DNA from: JASLBX01 sp036374175
GTDB taxonomy: Bacteria > Actinomycetota > Actinomycetes > Jiangellales > Jiangellaceae
Assembly: GCA_036374175.1 (NCBI GenBank)
Contig: DASUUH010000028.1
Location: 1-42,924, forward strand
DNA length: 42,924 nucleotides
Direction: 5' to 3'
Shown: positions 25,391 to 33,736 of the stretch, piece after piece
Layout of the letters: the number at the start of each line of letters is the position of its first letter
Numbering within the stretch: the stretch's first letter is position 1
Made by a program: the position numbers and the translations under genes
Notes under the pieces: generated by a model
What the model saw: only the letters and a program-made list of their open reading frames with translations
What the model was told of the DNA's origin: nothing
Databases searched by the model: none

Positions 25391-25415
25391 CTGAGCCTCC
25401 TCCCTTCTGCGCTGA

Positions 25416-26288
25416 TCATGGCTGCTGCGCTACCTGTAGGGCCGCGGCACCCCGAGGCAGCCTAAGGGACTCCCGGTTGTCGATAGTGAACGGGATGCCG
25501 CAGGACTGGTAAATCTGCTGTAGGTAGGCGCCCCCCGGGCCGTTAAGGAAGTCGCCGGCCAGCCGCTGCGGGTCCCCGATGGCGCTGATGACATAGGGCG
25601 GCGCGATCGGCCTGATATTCACCAAGATCACGTCGTTGACGGACCGCATGGCGGTCAGCGGTGTCACTCGTTCGTCGTTGATACTGACCGCTTCCGCGCC
25701 GACCGCCCACAGTCCGTTGAGCACCTGCTGCAGGTCGTAGTCGAGCACAACCTGCAGGCTCGGGTCGCACTCGTCGAACTCGCCTCCGTTCGTCGCGTTC
25801 TCGACCGTGACCACGATTCCAGGCCCGGTGACGGGAGCAGTGCCGACGGCGGCTTGGGCGGCCGTCATCAGCTGGCGGAGCTCTTCGCCCTCAGCCATGT
25901 TCTGCCCGGCGCGGGTCTCGATCTTGAGGATGTCGTCCGCCACATCCGACACTGCGTCCTCGAGTTCGGTACTGCGCCCGATGGCCTGGTTGACCTGCTC
26001 GATCAACGACGTCTTCTCCGCGGAGACCACGCCGGCGTCGCGCTGGACGTTGATGGCCGCGATAGTGAACAGCAAGCCGATCAACAGGAGTCCGACCATC
26101 AATGCCGGCGACTTGGCCGGCAGGGATCCAGAAGACGCCGGCTCGCCGGCGGCCGCGCGGCGGGCCGCTGCCTCCGCGTATCCCTCGTCGATGGGATGCT
26201 GGAAGAGGTCGTTGATCAACGACATGGAGGCGTCGGGCCGCGCCTTGCGCTGACTGCGCGGTGCTTGCCCGAGAACCACAGGCCACAT
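25416..26288 (-). CDS. DUF881 membrane protein
   Basis: The second DUF881 protein of the locus, about 290 residues. A basic N-terminus (RKARPDASMSLINDLFQHP) precedes one transmembrane helix, ALMVGLLLIGLLFTIAA. A coiled coil and the DUF881 domain follow: TGPGIVVTVENA, LWAVGAEAVSINDERVT, APPYVISAIGDPQRL. The start is uncertain. The ATG at 26288 is used because the RPDAS segment before the internal Met is conserved in relatives. The ATG at 26225 and a TTG at 26318 are alternatives, and none has a clear ribosome-binding site. Confidence 0.85.
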   Translation of the reverse strand: MWPVVLGQAPRSQRKARPDASMSLINDLFQHPIDEGYAEAAARRAAAGEPASSGSLPAKSPALMVGLLLIGLLFTIAAINVQRDAGVVSAEKTSLIEQVNQAIGRSTELEDAVSDVADDILKIETRAGQNMAEGEELRQLMTAAQAAVGTAPVTGPGIVVTVENATNGGEFDECDPSLQVVLDYDLQQVLNGLWAVGAEAVSINDERVTPLTAMRSVNDVILVNIRPIAPPYVISAIGDPQRLAGDFLNGPGGAYLQQIYQSCGIPFTIDNRESLRLPRGAAALQVAQQP

Positions 26289-26355
26289 GGTCGCATGGGC
26301 GTGTCTCGCGCCACCCAATGGCCCGAGGCATCCCCCGCGATTTGTTACCCGGCCG

Positions 26356-26940
26356 TTACGACATGGACTTCAGCAGCCGCCGAGCCTGCACCGCGTACAG
26401 CACTCCGGCCCACCAGTACAGGACCAGACCCCAGAACCCGAAGGCCCAGCCGAAGACCCTGGCCAGCAGCGCGACGGTCGAATCACCGTCGCCGAGCAGC
26501 AGCAGCGGCAGCGCGTACAGCAGGCAGAACGTGGCCGCCTTGCCGAGGAAGTGGACCGGCAAGGCGGTAAGGCCGCGCCGGCGCAGCACCGGCACGAGCA
26601 ACAGAAGGAAGACGTCGCGAGCGATCAGCAGGACGGCGAACCATACCGGAATGATCTCGCGCAGGGTCAGCGCGACGATCGTGGACAGGATGTACAGCCG
26701 ATCGGCGAGGGGATCCAGCAGTTGGCCGACCCGGCTGACCTGGTTCCACCGCCGAGCGAGCTTGCCATCCAGGTAATCCGTGACGCCGGATACGGCGAGT
26801 ACCAGTACCGCCCAGCCGTCGGCCTCGCGCACGAGAACCAACCAGAGAAAGAGCGGGACACCCAGCAGCCGGATCACAGACAGCACGTTCGGCACCGTGA
26901 GGATCCGATCGGTCTGTACCCGGGACTCCTGAACGTCCAA
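26356..26940 (-). CDS. CDP-alcohol phosphatidyltransferase (PgsA2-like)
   Basis: A membrane enzyme of 194 residues that moves a phosphatidyl group from CDP-diacylglycerol to an alcohol. The family motif D-G-x2-A-R-x8-G-x3-D-x3-D is complete in YLDGKLARRW to LLDPLADR. Six hydrophobic segments are visible. The position before DUF881-sbp-DUF881 matches pgsA2 (Rv1822), for which phosphatidylglycerophosphate or cardiolipin synthesis has been proposed. The alcohol acceptor cannot be told from the sequence. The TTG start is supported by GGGAGGTG seven bases upstream. Confidence 0.88.
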   Translation of the reverse strand: MDVQESRVQTDRILTVPNVLSVIRLLGVPLFLWLVLVREADGWAVLVLAVSGVTDYLDGKLARRWNQVSRVGQLLDPLADRLYILSTIVALTLREIIPVWFAVLLIARDVFLLLLVPVLRRRGLTALPVHFLGKAATFCLLYALPLLLLGDGDSTVALLARVFGWAFGFWGLVLYWWAGVLYAVQARRLLKSMS

Positions 26941-27031
26941 CCGGCACCTCCCTACGCTGCCGGCCGCATGGGTGAGTGCGCCGACGTCTGCAGCCGACCC
27001 TAGCCGACGTGTACGTCCCGTCGACCGGGGT

Positions 27032-28042
27032 ATGCCGGGTTCGTCATTCGGGAAGGATCAGGGCGCTTCGAACGTTGGTACCAATGTGACAACGGCGCAG
27101 CGCAGCTCCCAGCGCGAGCGTGACGATGTCGACCTGGTCGGGCAGTACCTCGGCCAGATCGGCGCCACGCCGTTGTTGACGGCTGCGCAAGAGGTCGAGC
27201 TGTCCAAGCGCATCGAAGCCGGCCTGTACGCCGCCGAGTTGCTGCGCACTGCCGATGCCACCGGCACCGCGCCAGACCAGCCCCGCGAAGAGCTCGAGGC
27301 GCTGGTACGCGACGGTGATGAGGCGAAGGATCACATGATCCGGGCGAATCTGCGCCTCGTGGTATCCGTGGCCCGCAAGTACTACCGGCACGCCGGCCTG
27401 TCCTTCCTCGACATCATCCAGGACGGCAACCTTGGCCTGATCCGTGCGGTCGAGAAGTTCGACTACGCCAAGGGCTTCAAGTTCTCCACGTACGCGACGT
27501 GGTGGATCCGCCAGGCCATCGAGCGGGGCCGGGCCGACCGCAGCCGCACCGTGCGGCTACCGGTCCACGTCGTTGAGAAGCTCAACCGCCTGAGCCGGGT
27601 CGAGCGCAACCTGGCCATCGAGCTCGGTCGCGACCCCACGATCGAAGAAGTCGCCGTGCAGGCCGAACTGACCGTTGAGCAGATCGAGCAGCTGCGCGAG
27701 CTCACCCGCTCGGCGGTCAGCCTCGACACGCCGATCGGTGAGGATGGCGAAACTCGCATCGGCGACCTGATCGAGGACGTCGACGTGCTGCAGCCCGCGG
27801 AGGTTGCCGAACACCACGACATGATCAACAGTCTGCGCTCACTCGTGGATTCCCTCCCGCCGCGTGAGGCAACGATCATCAATCTTCGGTACGGGCTCGA
27901 CGACGGCAAGCAGCACACCCTCGCCGAGGTGGCCGAGCGCATCGGCCTGACTCGCGAGCGCGTCCGGCAGTTGGAGAAGCACGCGCTGGCCAAGCTGCGT
28001 GACCCCCAACGGCACGCCACGTTGCTGCCCTGGGCCAGCTAA
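27032..28042 (+). CDS. SigA/SigB-family RNA polymerase sigma factor
   Basis: A group 1/2 sigma-70 protein without the long region 1.1. It has region 1.2 (LVGQYLGQIGATPLLTAAQE), region 2 (NLRLVVSVARKYYRHAGLSF, YAKGFKFSTYATWWIRQAIE), region 3 and region 4 (TLAEVAERIGLTRERVRQLE). About 336 residues suits a SigB- or HrdB-like accessory sigma rather than the main RpoD, which normally has a long N-terminus. The start is uncertain: GTG at 26972, ATG at 27032 or GTG at 27086 are possible, and none has a good ribosome-binding site. It diverges from the phosphatidyltransferase. Confidence 0.9.
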   Translation: MPGSSFGKDQGASNVGTNVTTAQRSSQRERDDVDLVGQYLGQIGATPLLTAAQEVELSKRIEAGLYAAELLRTADATGTAPDQPREELEALVRDGDEAKDHMIRANLRLVVSVARKYYRHAGLSFLDIIQDGNLGLIRAVEKFDYAKGFKFSTYATWWIRQAIERGRADRSRTVRLPVHVVEKLNRLSRVERNLAIELGRDPTIEEVAVQAELTVEQIEQLRELTRSAVSLDTPIGEDGETRIGDLIEDVDVLQPAEVAEHHDMINSLRSLVDSLPPREATIINLRYGLDDGKQHTLAEVAERIGLTRERVRQLEKHALAKLRDPQRHATLLPWAS

Positions 28043-28141
28043 GTTCGAGCACCTTCTGGCAGCGGCTACGCTCCCGACAGGCAAGCACCGGCGGCAACCG
28101 GCCCTGGTGAGGCGTACTTGAGGGCCGCGGAGGTGGCTGGA

Positions 28142-28924
28142 GTGAGCAGAACCTTGGCGATGGTCGTCGCGCACCCGGACGACGATGCCTACGGGGTCGC
28201 CGGCACCGTTGCGTTGCACGCCGACGACCCGGAGTTCCGGTTCGTGCTGGTGCACGCCACCGACGGGGAGGCCGGCCAGATCCATCCCGCGAGCGGTGCC
28301 ACCCGTGAGACCCTCGGCGCCGTTCGCCGTGAAGAGGACCGCCGGGGCTGGCGGACCCTGGGTCGTGAACCGGACCGGCACGAGTGGCTGGGGCTGCCGG
28401 ACGGTGGACTCACCGGCGTACCGTACGACGCCCTCGTCGACCGAGTGGCGGACATCCTGGGCCAGGAGCGACCTGACGTGGTTCTCACCTTCGGCCCGGA
28501 CGGCATCACCGGCCATCCCGACCACATCACGATCGGGCGGGCGGCCACGGAAGCGTTTCACCGGTTCGTCGGCGATGGTGGCTCAGGGTTCAAGCGGCTG
28601 CTCTACGGCGCCATCCGCCAGTCGGTGGTGGACAACTGGAGCCAGCGCCGGATCGCACAGGGATTGGAGCCGTGGGATCCGACCAAGGTCTACCACCTGC
28701 GGGGGGTTCCGGACGACGAGTTCGGCATCCTCGTAGACACCACCTCCGTGGCACCGCGGGTGCGAGCCGCCCTGCTCGAACACCGCTCACAATGGCACGA
28801 CGTCAACGACGGTTCGCTCACTCCGGAGGAACACCTCAAGGCGGTCAGCATGGAGGCCGCGATTATCGCGTGGCCGAAAGAGCGCCCGGGCCGGGTACTC
28901 AGCGACCTGTTCGACGGCCTGTGA
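28142..28924 (+). CDS. PIG-L family deacetylase
   Basis: A zinc-dependent N-acetylglucosamine-type deacetylase fold, about 260 residues, related to MshB and Mca of mycothiol metabolism. The N-terminus has the metal motif VVAHPDDDAYG, and the third ligand lies in GHPDHITIGRAA. The substrate cannot be assigned. It could be a mycothiol-type conjugate, a lipid-linked sugar or another amide. The GTG at 28142 is chosen because GGAGG lies 8 bases upstream; an earlier in-frame TTG at 28118 has no such site. Its stop directly precedes the double palindrome that governs the next operon. Confidence 0.88.
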   Translation: MSRTLAMVVAHPDDDAYGVAGTVALHADDPEFRFVLVHATDGEAGQIHPASGATRETLGAVRREEDRRGWRTLGREPDRHEWLGLPDGGLTGVPYDALVDRVADILGQERPDVVLTFGPDGITGHPDHITIGRAATEAFHRFVGDGGSGFKRLLYGAIRQSVVDNWSQRRIAQGLEPWDPTKVYHLRGVPDDEFGILVDTTSVAPRVRAALLEHRSQWHDVNDGSLTPEEHLKAVSMEAAIIAWPKERPGRVLSDLFDGL

Positions 28925-28942
28925 TGTAACGGAAGGGTTACA
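28925..28942 (+). promoter_or_regulatory. Palindrome 1, possible regulator-binding site
   Basis: TGTAACGGAAGGGTTACA is a perfect 6-bp inverted repeat around a 6-base centre. It begins on the base after the PIG-L stop codon, ends 17 bases before a -35 box, and touches the second palindrome. It could be an operator for a separate regulator or a second site for the operon's TetR protein. Confidence 0.45.
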
Positions 28943-28959
28943 TACCGGCTGGTCGGTAT
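28942..28959 (+). promoter_or_regulatory. Palindrome 2, candidate TetR operator
   Basis: ATACCGGCTGGTCGGTAT is an 18-bp palindrome with perfect 6-bp outer arms, typical in size and style for TetR-family operators. Its last base is the first base of a -35 box, so binding would block RNA polymerase. The TetR gene is the second gene of the operon, which fits self-repression. Confidence 0.6.
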
Positions 28960-28987
28960 TGACGCCGGAGGCGGGCGCGGGTGAGAT
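28959..28987 (+). promoter_or_regulatory. Promoter of the acyl-CoA catabolic operon (leaderless)
   Basis: TTGACG (28959-28964), a 17-base spacer and TGAGAT (28982-28987) form a good sigma-70-type promoter. The first ATG of the operon is only 6 bases after the -10, so the mRNA would start at or next to the start codon. Confidence 0.6.
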
Positions 28988-28993
28988 GCGTCC

Positions 28994-30820
28994 ATGGGCC
29001 ACTACCGGAGCAACCTCCGCGACCTGCGCTTCAATCTGTTCGAGGTGTTCGGCGCCGACCAGACGTACGGTCGCGGCCCGTTCGCCGAGTTCGACCCCGA
29101 CACCGCGAACGAGATGCTGGCCGAGGTCGAACGCCTCTCCACCGGCCCGATAGCCGCCTCTTACACCGAGTCCGACCGCAACCCGCCGCGCTACGACCCC
29201 GCCACCTGCTCAGTGCGCATGCCTGAGCCGTTTCGCCGCTCCTACCAGGCGTACATGGACGCCGAGTGGTGGCGCCTGGACGTGCCGGCCGAGGCCGGCG
29301 GCAACCCTGCGCCGCGCTCACTCTGGTGGGCACTCATCGAGATGGTCCAGGGCGCGCAGGCACCCGTGTACATGTTCGGTGGCGGCCCGGCCTTCGCCGG
29401 CCTCTTGCACACGATCGGCACGCCCGAGCAGCGGCGCATCGCCGAGATCATGCTCGAACGCAGATGGAGCGCCACCATGGCACTCACCGAGCCGGACGCC
29501 GGCTCCGATGTCGGCGCCGGTCGCACTCGGGCCGTGCAGCAACCCGACGGCAGCTGGCGCATCGAGGGCGTCAAACGCTTCATCACCTCCGGCGAACACG
29601 ACCTCGAGGAGAACATCGTCCACTTCGTGCTCGCCCGGCCCGAGGGCCACGGGCCCGGCACCAAAGGCCTGTCGATGTTCATCGTCCCCAAGTTCCGGTT
29701 CGATCCCGTGACCGGCAAGTTGGGCGAACGCAACGGCGTCTACGCCACGAACGTCGAGCACAAGATGGGTCTGAAGGTGTCGACGACGTGCGAGCTGAGC
29801 TTCGGCGCGCAAGAACCTGCCATCGGCTGGCTGGTCGGTGCCGTCCACGACGGCATCGCCCAGATGTTCAAGGTCATCGAGCAGGCCCGGATGCAAGTGG
29901 GAGTGAAGGCCGTCGCCGCACTTTCGACCGGCTACCTGCACGCGGCCGACTACGCCCACCACCGGACCCAGGGACCGGATCTGACCCGTCGCAGCGACCG
30001 GACGTCCCCACGGGTCACCATCGACCGGCATCCCGACGTGCGCCGCATGCTCATGCTGCAGAAGGCCTACGCCGAGGGGCTTCGGGCGACCTACCTCTAT
30101 ACGGCGGACTGGCTCGACCGCGCCAACCGGGCCGGGCACGAGGGCGCCGACGACACCCTGGCTCGCAGCGTCAACGACCTGCTGCTGCCGATCGTCAAAG
30201 GGTTCGGTGCGGAGCGGTCGTACGAAATGCTCACCCTGTCGCTGCAGACTCTCGGCGGCTCGGGGTATCTACAGGATTACCCGATCGAGCAGTACATCCG
30301 CGACGTAAAGATCGACTCACTGTACGAAGGCACCACCGGTATCCAGGGCCAGGACTTCTTCTTCCGGAAGATCGCCAGGGACCGCCGGGTCGCCTTCGAC
30401 ACGCTCACCGCCGAGCTCGACGAATTCCTGATCGAGATCGGCTCCGACGACCGGCTGAAGGTCGAGCACGACGCATTGTCCGAGGCCCTGGCCAACGTAC
30501 GGGCTATGGTCACGACGATGTGCGAATGGGACTCAGCGGCCGCCGCAGACCCCGCCGAGATCTACAAGGTGGGCCAGAACACCACCCGACTGCTCATGAG
30601 TACCGGAGACCTTATCGTCGGCTGGTTGCTGGCCCGGCAGGCATCCGTCGCGCACGCCGCCACGGGCCCGGCTGGCGAGCAGGACCAGGATTTCTACGCC
30701 GGCAAGGTTGCGGTCGCGCGGTTCTTCGCGACCACCGTGCTGCCCGAACTCGCCACCCGCAGGCAGGTTCTCGAAACGACTGACGGCGCTCTGATGGACG
30801 TCCCGGCAACGGCGTTCTGA
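28994..30820 (+). CDS. Acyl-CoA dehydrogenase (FadE5-like)
   Basis: A large-type acyl-CoA dehydrogenase of 608 residues that introduces the 2,3 double bond in acyl-CoA substrates. The length and features follow mycobacterial FadE5, including an N-terminal extension beginning MGHYRSNLRDLRFNLFEVFG. FAD/substrate motifs are MALTEPDAGSDVGAGRT and TLGGSGYLQDYPIEQYIRD. The catalytic-region signature is DSLYEGTTGIQGQDFFFRK, with the conserved Glu. It is the first gene of the operon, directly behind the palindromic promoter. The chain-length range cannot be deduced from sequence. Confidence 0.92.
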   Translation: MGHYRSNLRDLRFNLFEVFGADQTYGRGPFAEFDPDTANEMLAEVERLSTGPIAASYTESDRNPPRYDPATCSVRMPEPFRRSYQAYMDAEWWRLDVPAEAGGNPAPRSLWWALIEMVQGAQAPVYMFGGGPAFAGLLHTIGTPEQRRIAEIMLERRWSATMALTEPDAGSDVGAGRTRAVQQPDGSWRIEGVKRFITSGEHDLEENIVHFVLARPEGHGPGTKGLSMFIVPKFRFDPVTGKLGERNGVYATNVEHKMGLKVSTTCELSFGAQEPAIGWLVGAVHDGIAQMFKVIEQARMQVGVKAVAALSTGYLHAADYAHHRTQGPDLTRRSDRTSPRVTIDRHPDVRRMLMLQKAYAEGLRATYLYTADWLDRANRAGHEGADDTLARSVNDLLLPIVKGFGAERSYEMLTLSLQTLGGSGYLQDYPIEQYIRDVKIDSLYEGTTGIQGQDFFFRKIARDRRVAFDTLTAELDEFLIEIGSDDRLKVEHDALSEALANVRAMVTTMCEWDSAAAADPAEIYKVGQNTTRLLMSTGDLIVGWLLARQASVAHAATGPAGEQDQDFYAGKVAVARFFATTVLPELATRRQVLETTDGALMDVPATAF

Positions 30821-30827
30821 CGGGACG

Positions 30828-31478
30828 ATGATGGTCGGCGCAGCCGCAAGGCCACGGAGGGGGCGGCCCCCGAACCCGAACCTGCGGGCCCGCATTCTCT
30901 CGGCCGCGCTCGAACTGTTCGCCGAGCAGGGGTACGACGCGACGTCGGTGAACCAGGTGGTCATCCGGGCCGGCGTCACCAAGGGCGCGCTGTACCACTA
31001 CTTCGCGGCCAAAGAGGACTTGCTCTACGAGATCTACCGGGGCCTGCTCGACCAGCAACTCGCGGACCTGCACCGGATCACAACGGAGGAACCGGACCCG
31101 TCCCGCGCGCTCCGAGCGGTCATCAATGATCTTGTCGTCACGACGAGCAGATACCGCCGCGAGGTCACCGTCTTCGGCCGTGAGAGCGCGCGGCTGTCCC
31201 CTGAGCGGTGGCACGCCCTCCAGCAAGACTGGCGGCGTTACCAGGACGTGGTCCGCGGGCTCATCCGCGACGCTCAGCAGAACGGCATGTTCAGCGCCGG
31301 CGCCAGCGCAGAAGTGGTGTCGTGGATGATCTTCGGGTTCACGACCAGCCTGCCGAGCTGGTACCGGCCGGACGGCCCCAAATCACCGTTCGAGATCGCC
31401 GATGAGGCCAGCGAGTTCGTCCTCGCGGCGCTCCGTCCGGACGTCCCGGACACCACCGAAGGGATACCTGCCTCATGA
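30828..31478 (+). CDS. TetR-family regulator of the catabolic operon
   Basis: A 216-residue repressor-type protein. The N-terminal HTH reads RARILSAALELFAEQGYDAT, then VVIRAGVTKGALYHYFAAKEDLL. The C-terminal ligand domain is helical, as in regulators that sense acyl-CoA or related lipids. It follows the dehydrogenase by 7 bp and overlaps the next gene by four bases. Self-repression through the palindrome at 28942-28959 and release by an acyl-CoA pathway intermediate is the simplest model. The ligand is an inference from context only. Two adjacent ATG codons make the start slightly ambiguous. Confidence 0.92.
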   Translation: MMVGAAARPRRGRPPNPNLRARILSAALELFAEQGYDATSVNQVVIRAGVTKGALYHYFAAKEDLLYEIYRGLLDQQLADLHRITTEEPDPSRALRAVINDLVVTTSRYRREVTVFGRESARLSPERWHALQQDWRRYQDVVRGLIRDAQQNGMFSAGASAEVVSWMIFGFTTSLPSWYRPDGPKSPFEIADEASEFVLAALRPDVPDTTEGIPAS

Positions 31479-32233
31479 GTCACCTTGCTGACCTGGTCGC
31501 CGTCGTGACAGGAGCCGCCCGCGGGATCGGCGCGGCCACCGCCCGCCGGCTCGCCGCGGACGGCGCCGCCGTGGCCGCCATCGACCTGCGTGAGGCGGAC
31601 ACGCAGGAGACGGTCGCGGCGATCGAGCAAGCCGGTGGAACGGCCATCGGGGTCGGGTGTGACGTGGCCGACGCCGGTCAGGTCGAAGCCGCCTTCGCTC
31701 GAACCGTGGCCGAACTCGGCGGGCTGGACATCCTGATCAACAACGCCGGGGTCATCCGCGACAACCTGCTGTTCAAGATGACCGAGGACGACTGGGACAC
31801 CGTCATGAGCGTCCACCTGCGCGGCGCGTTCCTGTGCAGCCGCGAGGCGCAGAAACACATGGTCGTCCAGAAGTCCGGCAAGATCGTCAACCTGAGTTCG
31901 ACATCGGCTCTGGGCAACCGCGGCCAGGCGAACTACTCGGCGGCCAAGGCCGGCATCCAGGGGTTCACCCGGACCCTGGCGATCGAACTCGGCCCCTTCG
32001 GCATCAACGTGAACGCAGTGGCGCCCGGATTCATCGCCACCGCCATGACCGATGCCACCGCACGCCGGATGGGCGTCGAGCCGGAGCAGTTCCGGGAGGC
32101 CGCGGCCGCCGCCGTTCCGCTGCGACGCATCGGCGAGCCGGAGGACATCGCCAATGTGATCGCATTTCTGGTGAGCAAGGACGCTTCATTTGTGACCGGA
32201 CAGACCATCTACGTCGACGGCGGACCCCGCTGA
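31475..32233 (+). CDS. SDR oxidoreductase (FabG-like)
   Basis: A classical short-chain dehydrogenase of 252 residues. It has the cofactor glycine motif VTGAARGIG, NNAG in LINNAGVIRDN, the catalytic Ser in NLSSTSALG and the YSAAK motif. The C-terminus ends FVTGQTIYVDGGPR. The best family match in pattern is FabG-type 3-oxoacyl reductase, which could run as a 3-hydroxyacyl-CoA dehydrogenase in this catabolic operon. Its ATG overlaps the TetR stop by four bases. Substrate and direction are inferred from context. Confidence 0.9.
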   Translation: MSHLADLVAVVTGAARGIGAATARRLAADGAAVAAIDLREADTQETVAAIEQAGGTAIGVGCDVADAGQVEAAFARTVAELGGLDILINNAGVIRDNLLFKMTEDDWDTVMSVHLRGAFLCSREAQKHMVVQKSGKIVNLSSTSALGNRGQANYSAAKAGIQGFTRTLAIELGPFGINVNAVAPGFIATAMTDATARRMGVEPEQFREAAAAAVPLRRIGEPEDIANVIAFLVSKDASFVTGQTIYVDGGPR

Positions 32234-32245
32234 GAGGAGCGGCTC

Positions 32246-32695
32246 ATGGCATTCGCACAGCTTGACGACCTCCGGGCGGCGGCCGGAACTGAGATCGGAC
32301 ACGGGCCATGGATCGAAGTCACCCAGGAGCGCATCGACCGCTTCGCCGAGGCCACCGGCGACTACCAGTGGATCCACGTCGACCCTGAGCGGGCAGCGAC
32401 CGGGCCGTTCGGCGGCACCGTGGCCCATGGCTACTTGACCCTTTCGCTGATTCCTGCGCTCACGGACGGCATTACTTCAGTCGACGGGGTCACGATGGGC
32501 GTCAACTACGGGCTGAACAAGGTTCGCTTCCCGGCACCGGTACCCGTCGGCTCGCGGGTGCGGGCACGTGTTGAGCTGCTGTCGGTGGACGACGTGCCTG
32601 GCGGTGTCCAGCTCATCTGCCGCATCACCGTCGAGCGCGACGGCGGCGACAAGCCGGCGTGCGTGGCCGAGACGGTGTCGCGGCTATACCTCTGA
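32246..32695 (+). CDS. MaoC-family enoyl-CoA hydratase
   Basis: A single hot-dog-fold hydratase of 149 residues. The catalytic hydratase-2 motif is present as QWIHVDPERAATGPFGGTVA, followed by HGYLTLSLIP. It would hydrate enoyl-CoA, typically to the (R)-3-hydroxyacyl-CoA. This suits oxidation by the neighbouring SDR. The start has GAGAGGAG in front. The following gap of 60 bp is the longest inside the operon, and no clear promoter was seen in it. Confidence 0.9.
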   Translation: MAFAQLDDLRAAAGTEIGHGPWIEVTQERIDRFAEATGDYQWIHVDPERAATGPFGGTVAHGYLTLSLIPALTDGITSVDGVTMGVNYGLNKVRFPAPVPVGSRVRARVELLSVDDVPGGVQLICRITVERDGGDKPACVAETVSRLYL

Positions 32696-32755
32696 AAACG
32701 ATTGGTCACCTGATCGTTAAGACCCCGACCGAAAACGTGAGGAGCAGCGGCGACG

Positions 32756-33736
32756 ATGAAGGCCTGGCAGATCTCGCGCAACGGTGAGCCGCGGGACGTG
32801 ATGGCGCTGGTCGATGCTCCCGAGCCGGAGCCGGCGGCGGGCCAGCTGCTGATCCGGGTACGCACGGTCGCCCTCAACTTTCCCGATGTCCTGCTGTGCC
32901 GTGGCGAGTACCAGATCCGCCCTCCGCTGCCGTTCATGCCGGGCATCGAACTCTGCGGTGAAGTCGTGTCCGGCCCGGCGAACAGCTTCGCCCCTGGCGA
33001 CCGGATCATCGGGACGCCAGTCCTCCCCCACGGTGCGCTCGCCGATCTCACCCTCGTCCCGGCCCATCACGCGTTTGCCGCGCCACCCTCGCTGGACGAC
33101 GCCGCCGCAGCCGCAATGCACATCGCCTACCAGACCGCCTGGTTCGCATTGCACCGCCGAGCCGGCTTGCGAGCGGGCGAGACGTTACTGGTCAACGCCG
33201 CCGCCGGCGGGGTCGGCAGTGCCGCCGTCCAGCTCGGCCGGGCCGCAGGAGCACGCGTCATCGCGGTGGTCGGCGGGCCGGACAAGGCCACGGTGGCCAC
33301 CGATCTCGGAGCGGATGTCGTCATCGATCGCACCGACTCGGACCTCGTCACCACGCTCAAGGCGGTCACTGGCCCGCGCGGTGCGGACGTGGTGTTCGAC
33401 CCGGTCGGCGGTGCCGGGTTCGCTGCCGCGACCCGCTGCGTCGCCTTCGAAGGTCGCATCGTGGTCGTGGGGTTCGCCTCCGGGACCATCCCGGCCCCGC
33501 CCCTGTCCCATGCGCTGGTGAAGAACTACTCGCTGCTCGGCCTGCATTGGGGCCTCTACCGCGATCTCGATCCGCCCGCCGTGGCGGAGGCGCACAAGAT
33601 CTTGTCCGCGCTCGCCGCTGACGGTGTGGTCACCCCACTGGTCGGCGCGCGTTTGACGTTGGACCAAGCGGCGGACGGCCTGACTCGCCTCGCCGCCGGC
33701 GACACTGTCGGCAGATCTGTCGTGGAGGTGGGATGA
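32756..33736 (+). CDS. NADPH:quinone oxidoreductase-type MDR protein
   Basis: A zinc-free medium-chain dehydrogenase/reductase of 326 residues. It has the N-terminal GroES-like domain (LLIRVRTVALNFPDVLLCRG) and a Rossmann domain with LLVNAAAGGVGSAAVQLGRA. The zinc-ligand residues of alcohol dehydrogenases are absent. Possible roles include reducing an enone or enoyl-CoA or recycling a quinone; context does not decide between them. A GTGAGGAG site precedes the ATG. It overlaps the APH kinase gene by four bases, so these two are coupled. Confidence 0.88.
   Translation: MKAWQISRNGEPRDVMALVDAPEPEPAAGQLLIRVRTVALNFPDVLLCRGEYQIRPPLPFMPGIELCGEVVSGPANSFAPGDRIIGTPVLPHGALADLTLVPAHHAFAAPPSLDDAAAAAMHIAYQTAWFALHRRAGLRAGETLLVNAAAGGVGSAAVQLGRAAGARVIAVVGGPDKATVATDLGADVVIDRTDSDLVTTLKAVTGPRGADVVFDPVGGAGFAAATRCVAFEGRIVVVGFASGTIPAPPLSHALVKNYSLLGLHWGLYRDLDPPAVAEAHKILSALAADGVVTPLVGARLTLDQAADGLTRLAAGDTVGRSVVEVG

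Noticed and set aside
28925..28942. The first palindrome as a terminator for the PIG-L gene
   Set aside because: The 6-bp stem is AT-containing with a 6-base loop and no T-run. It abuts an operator and promoter, so a binding site is more likely.
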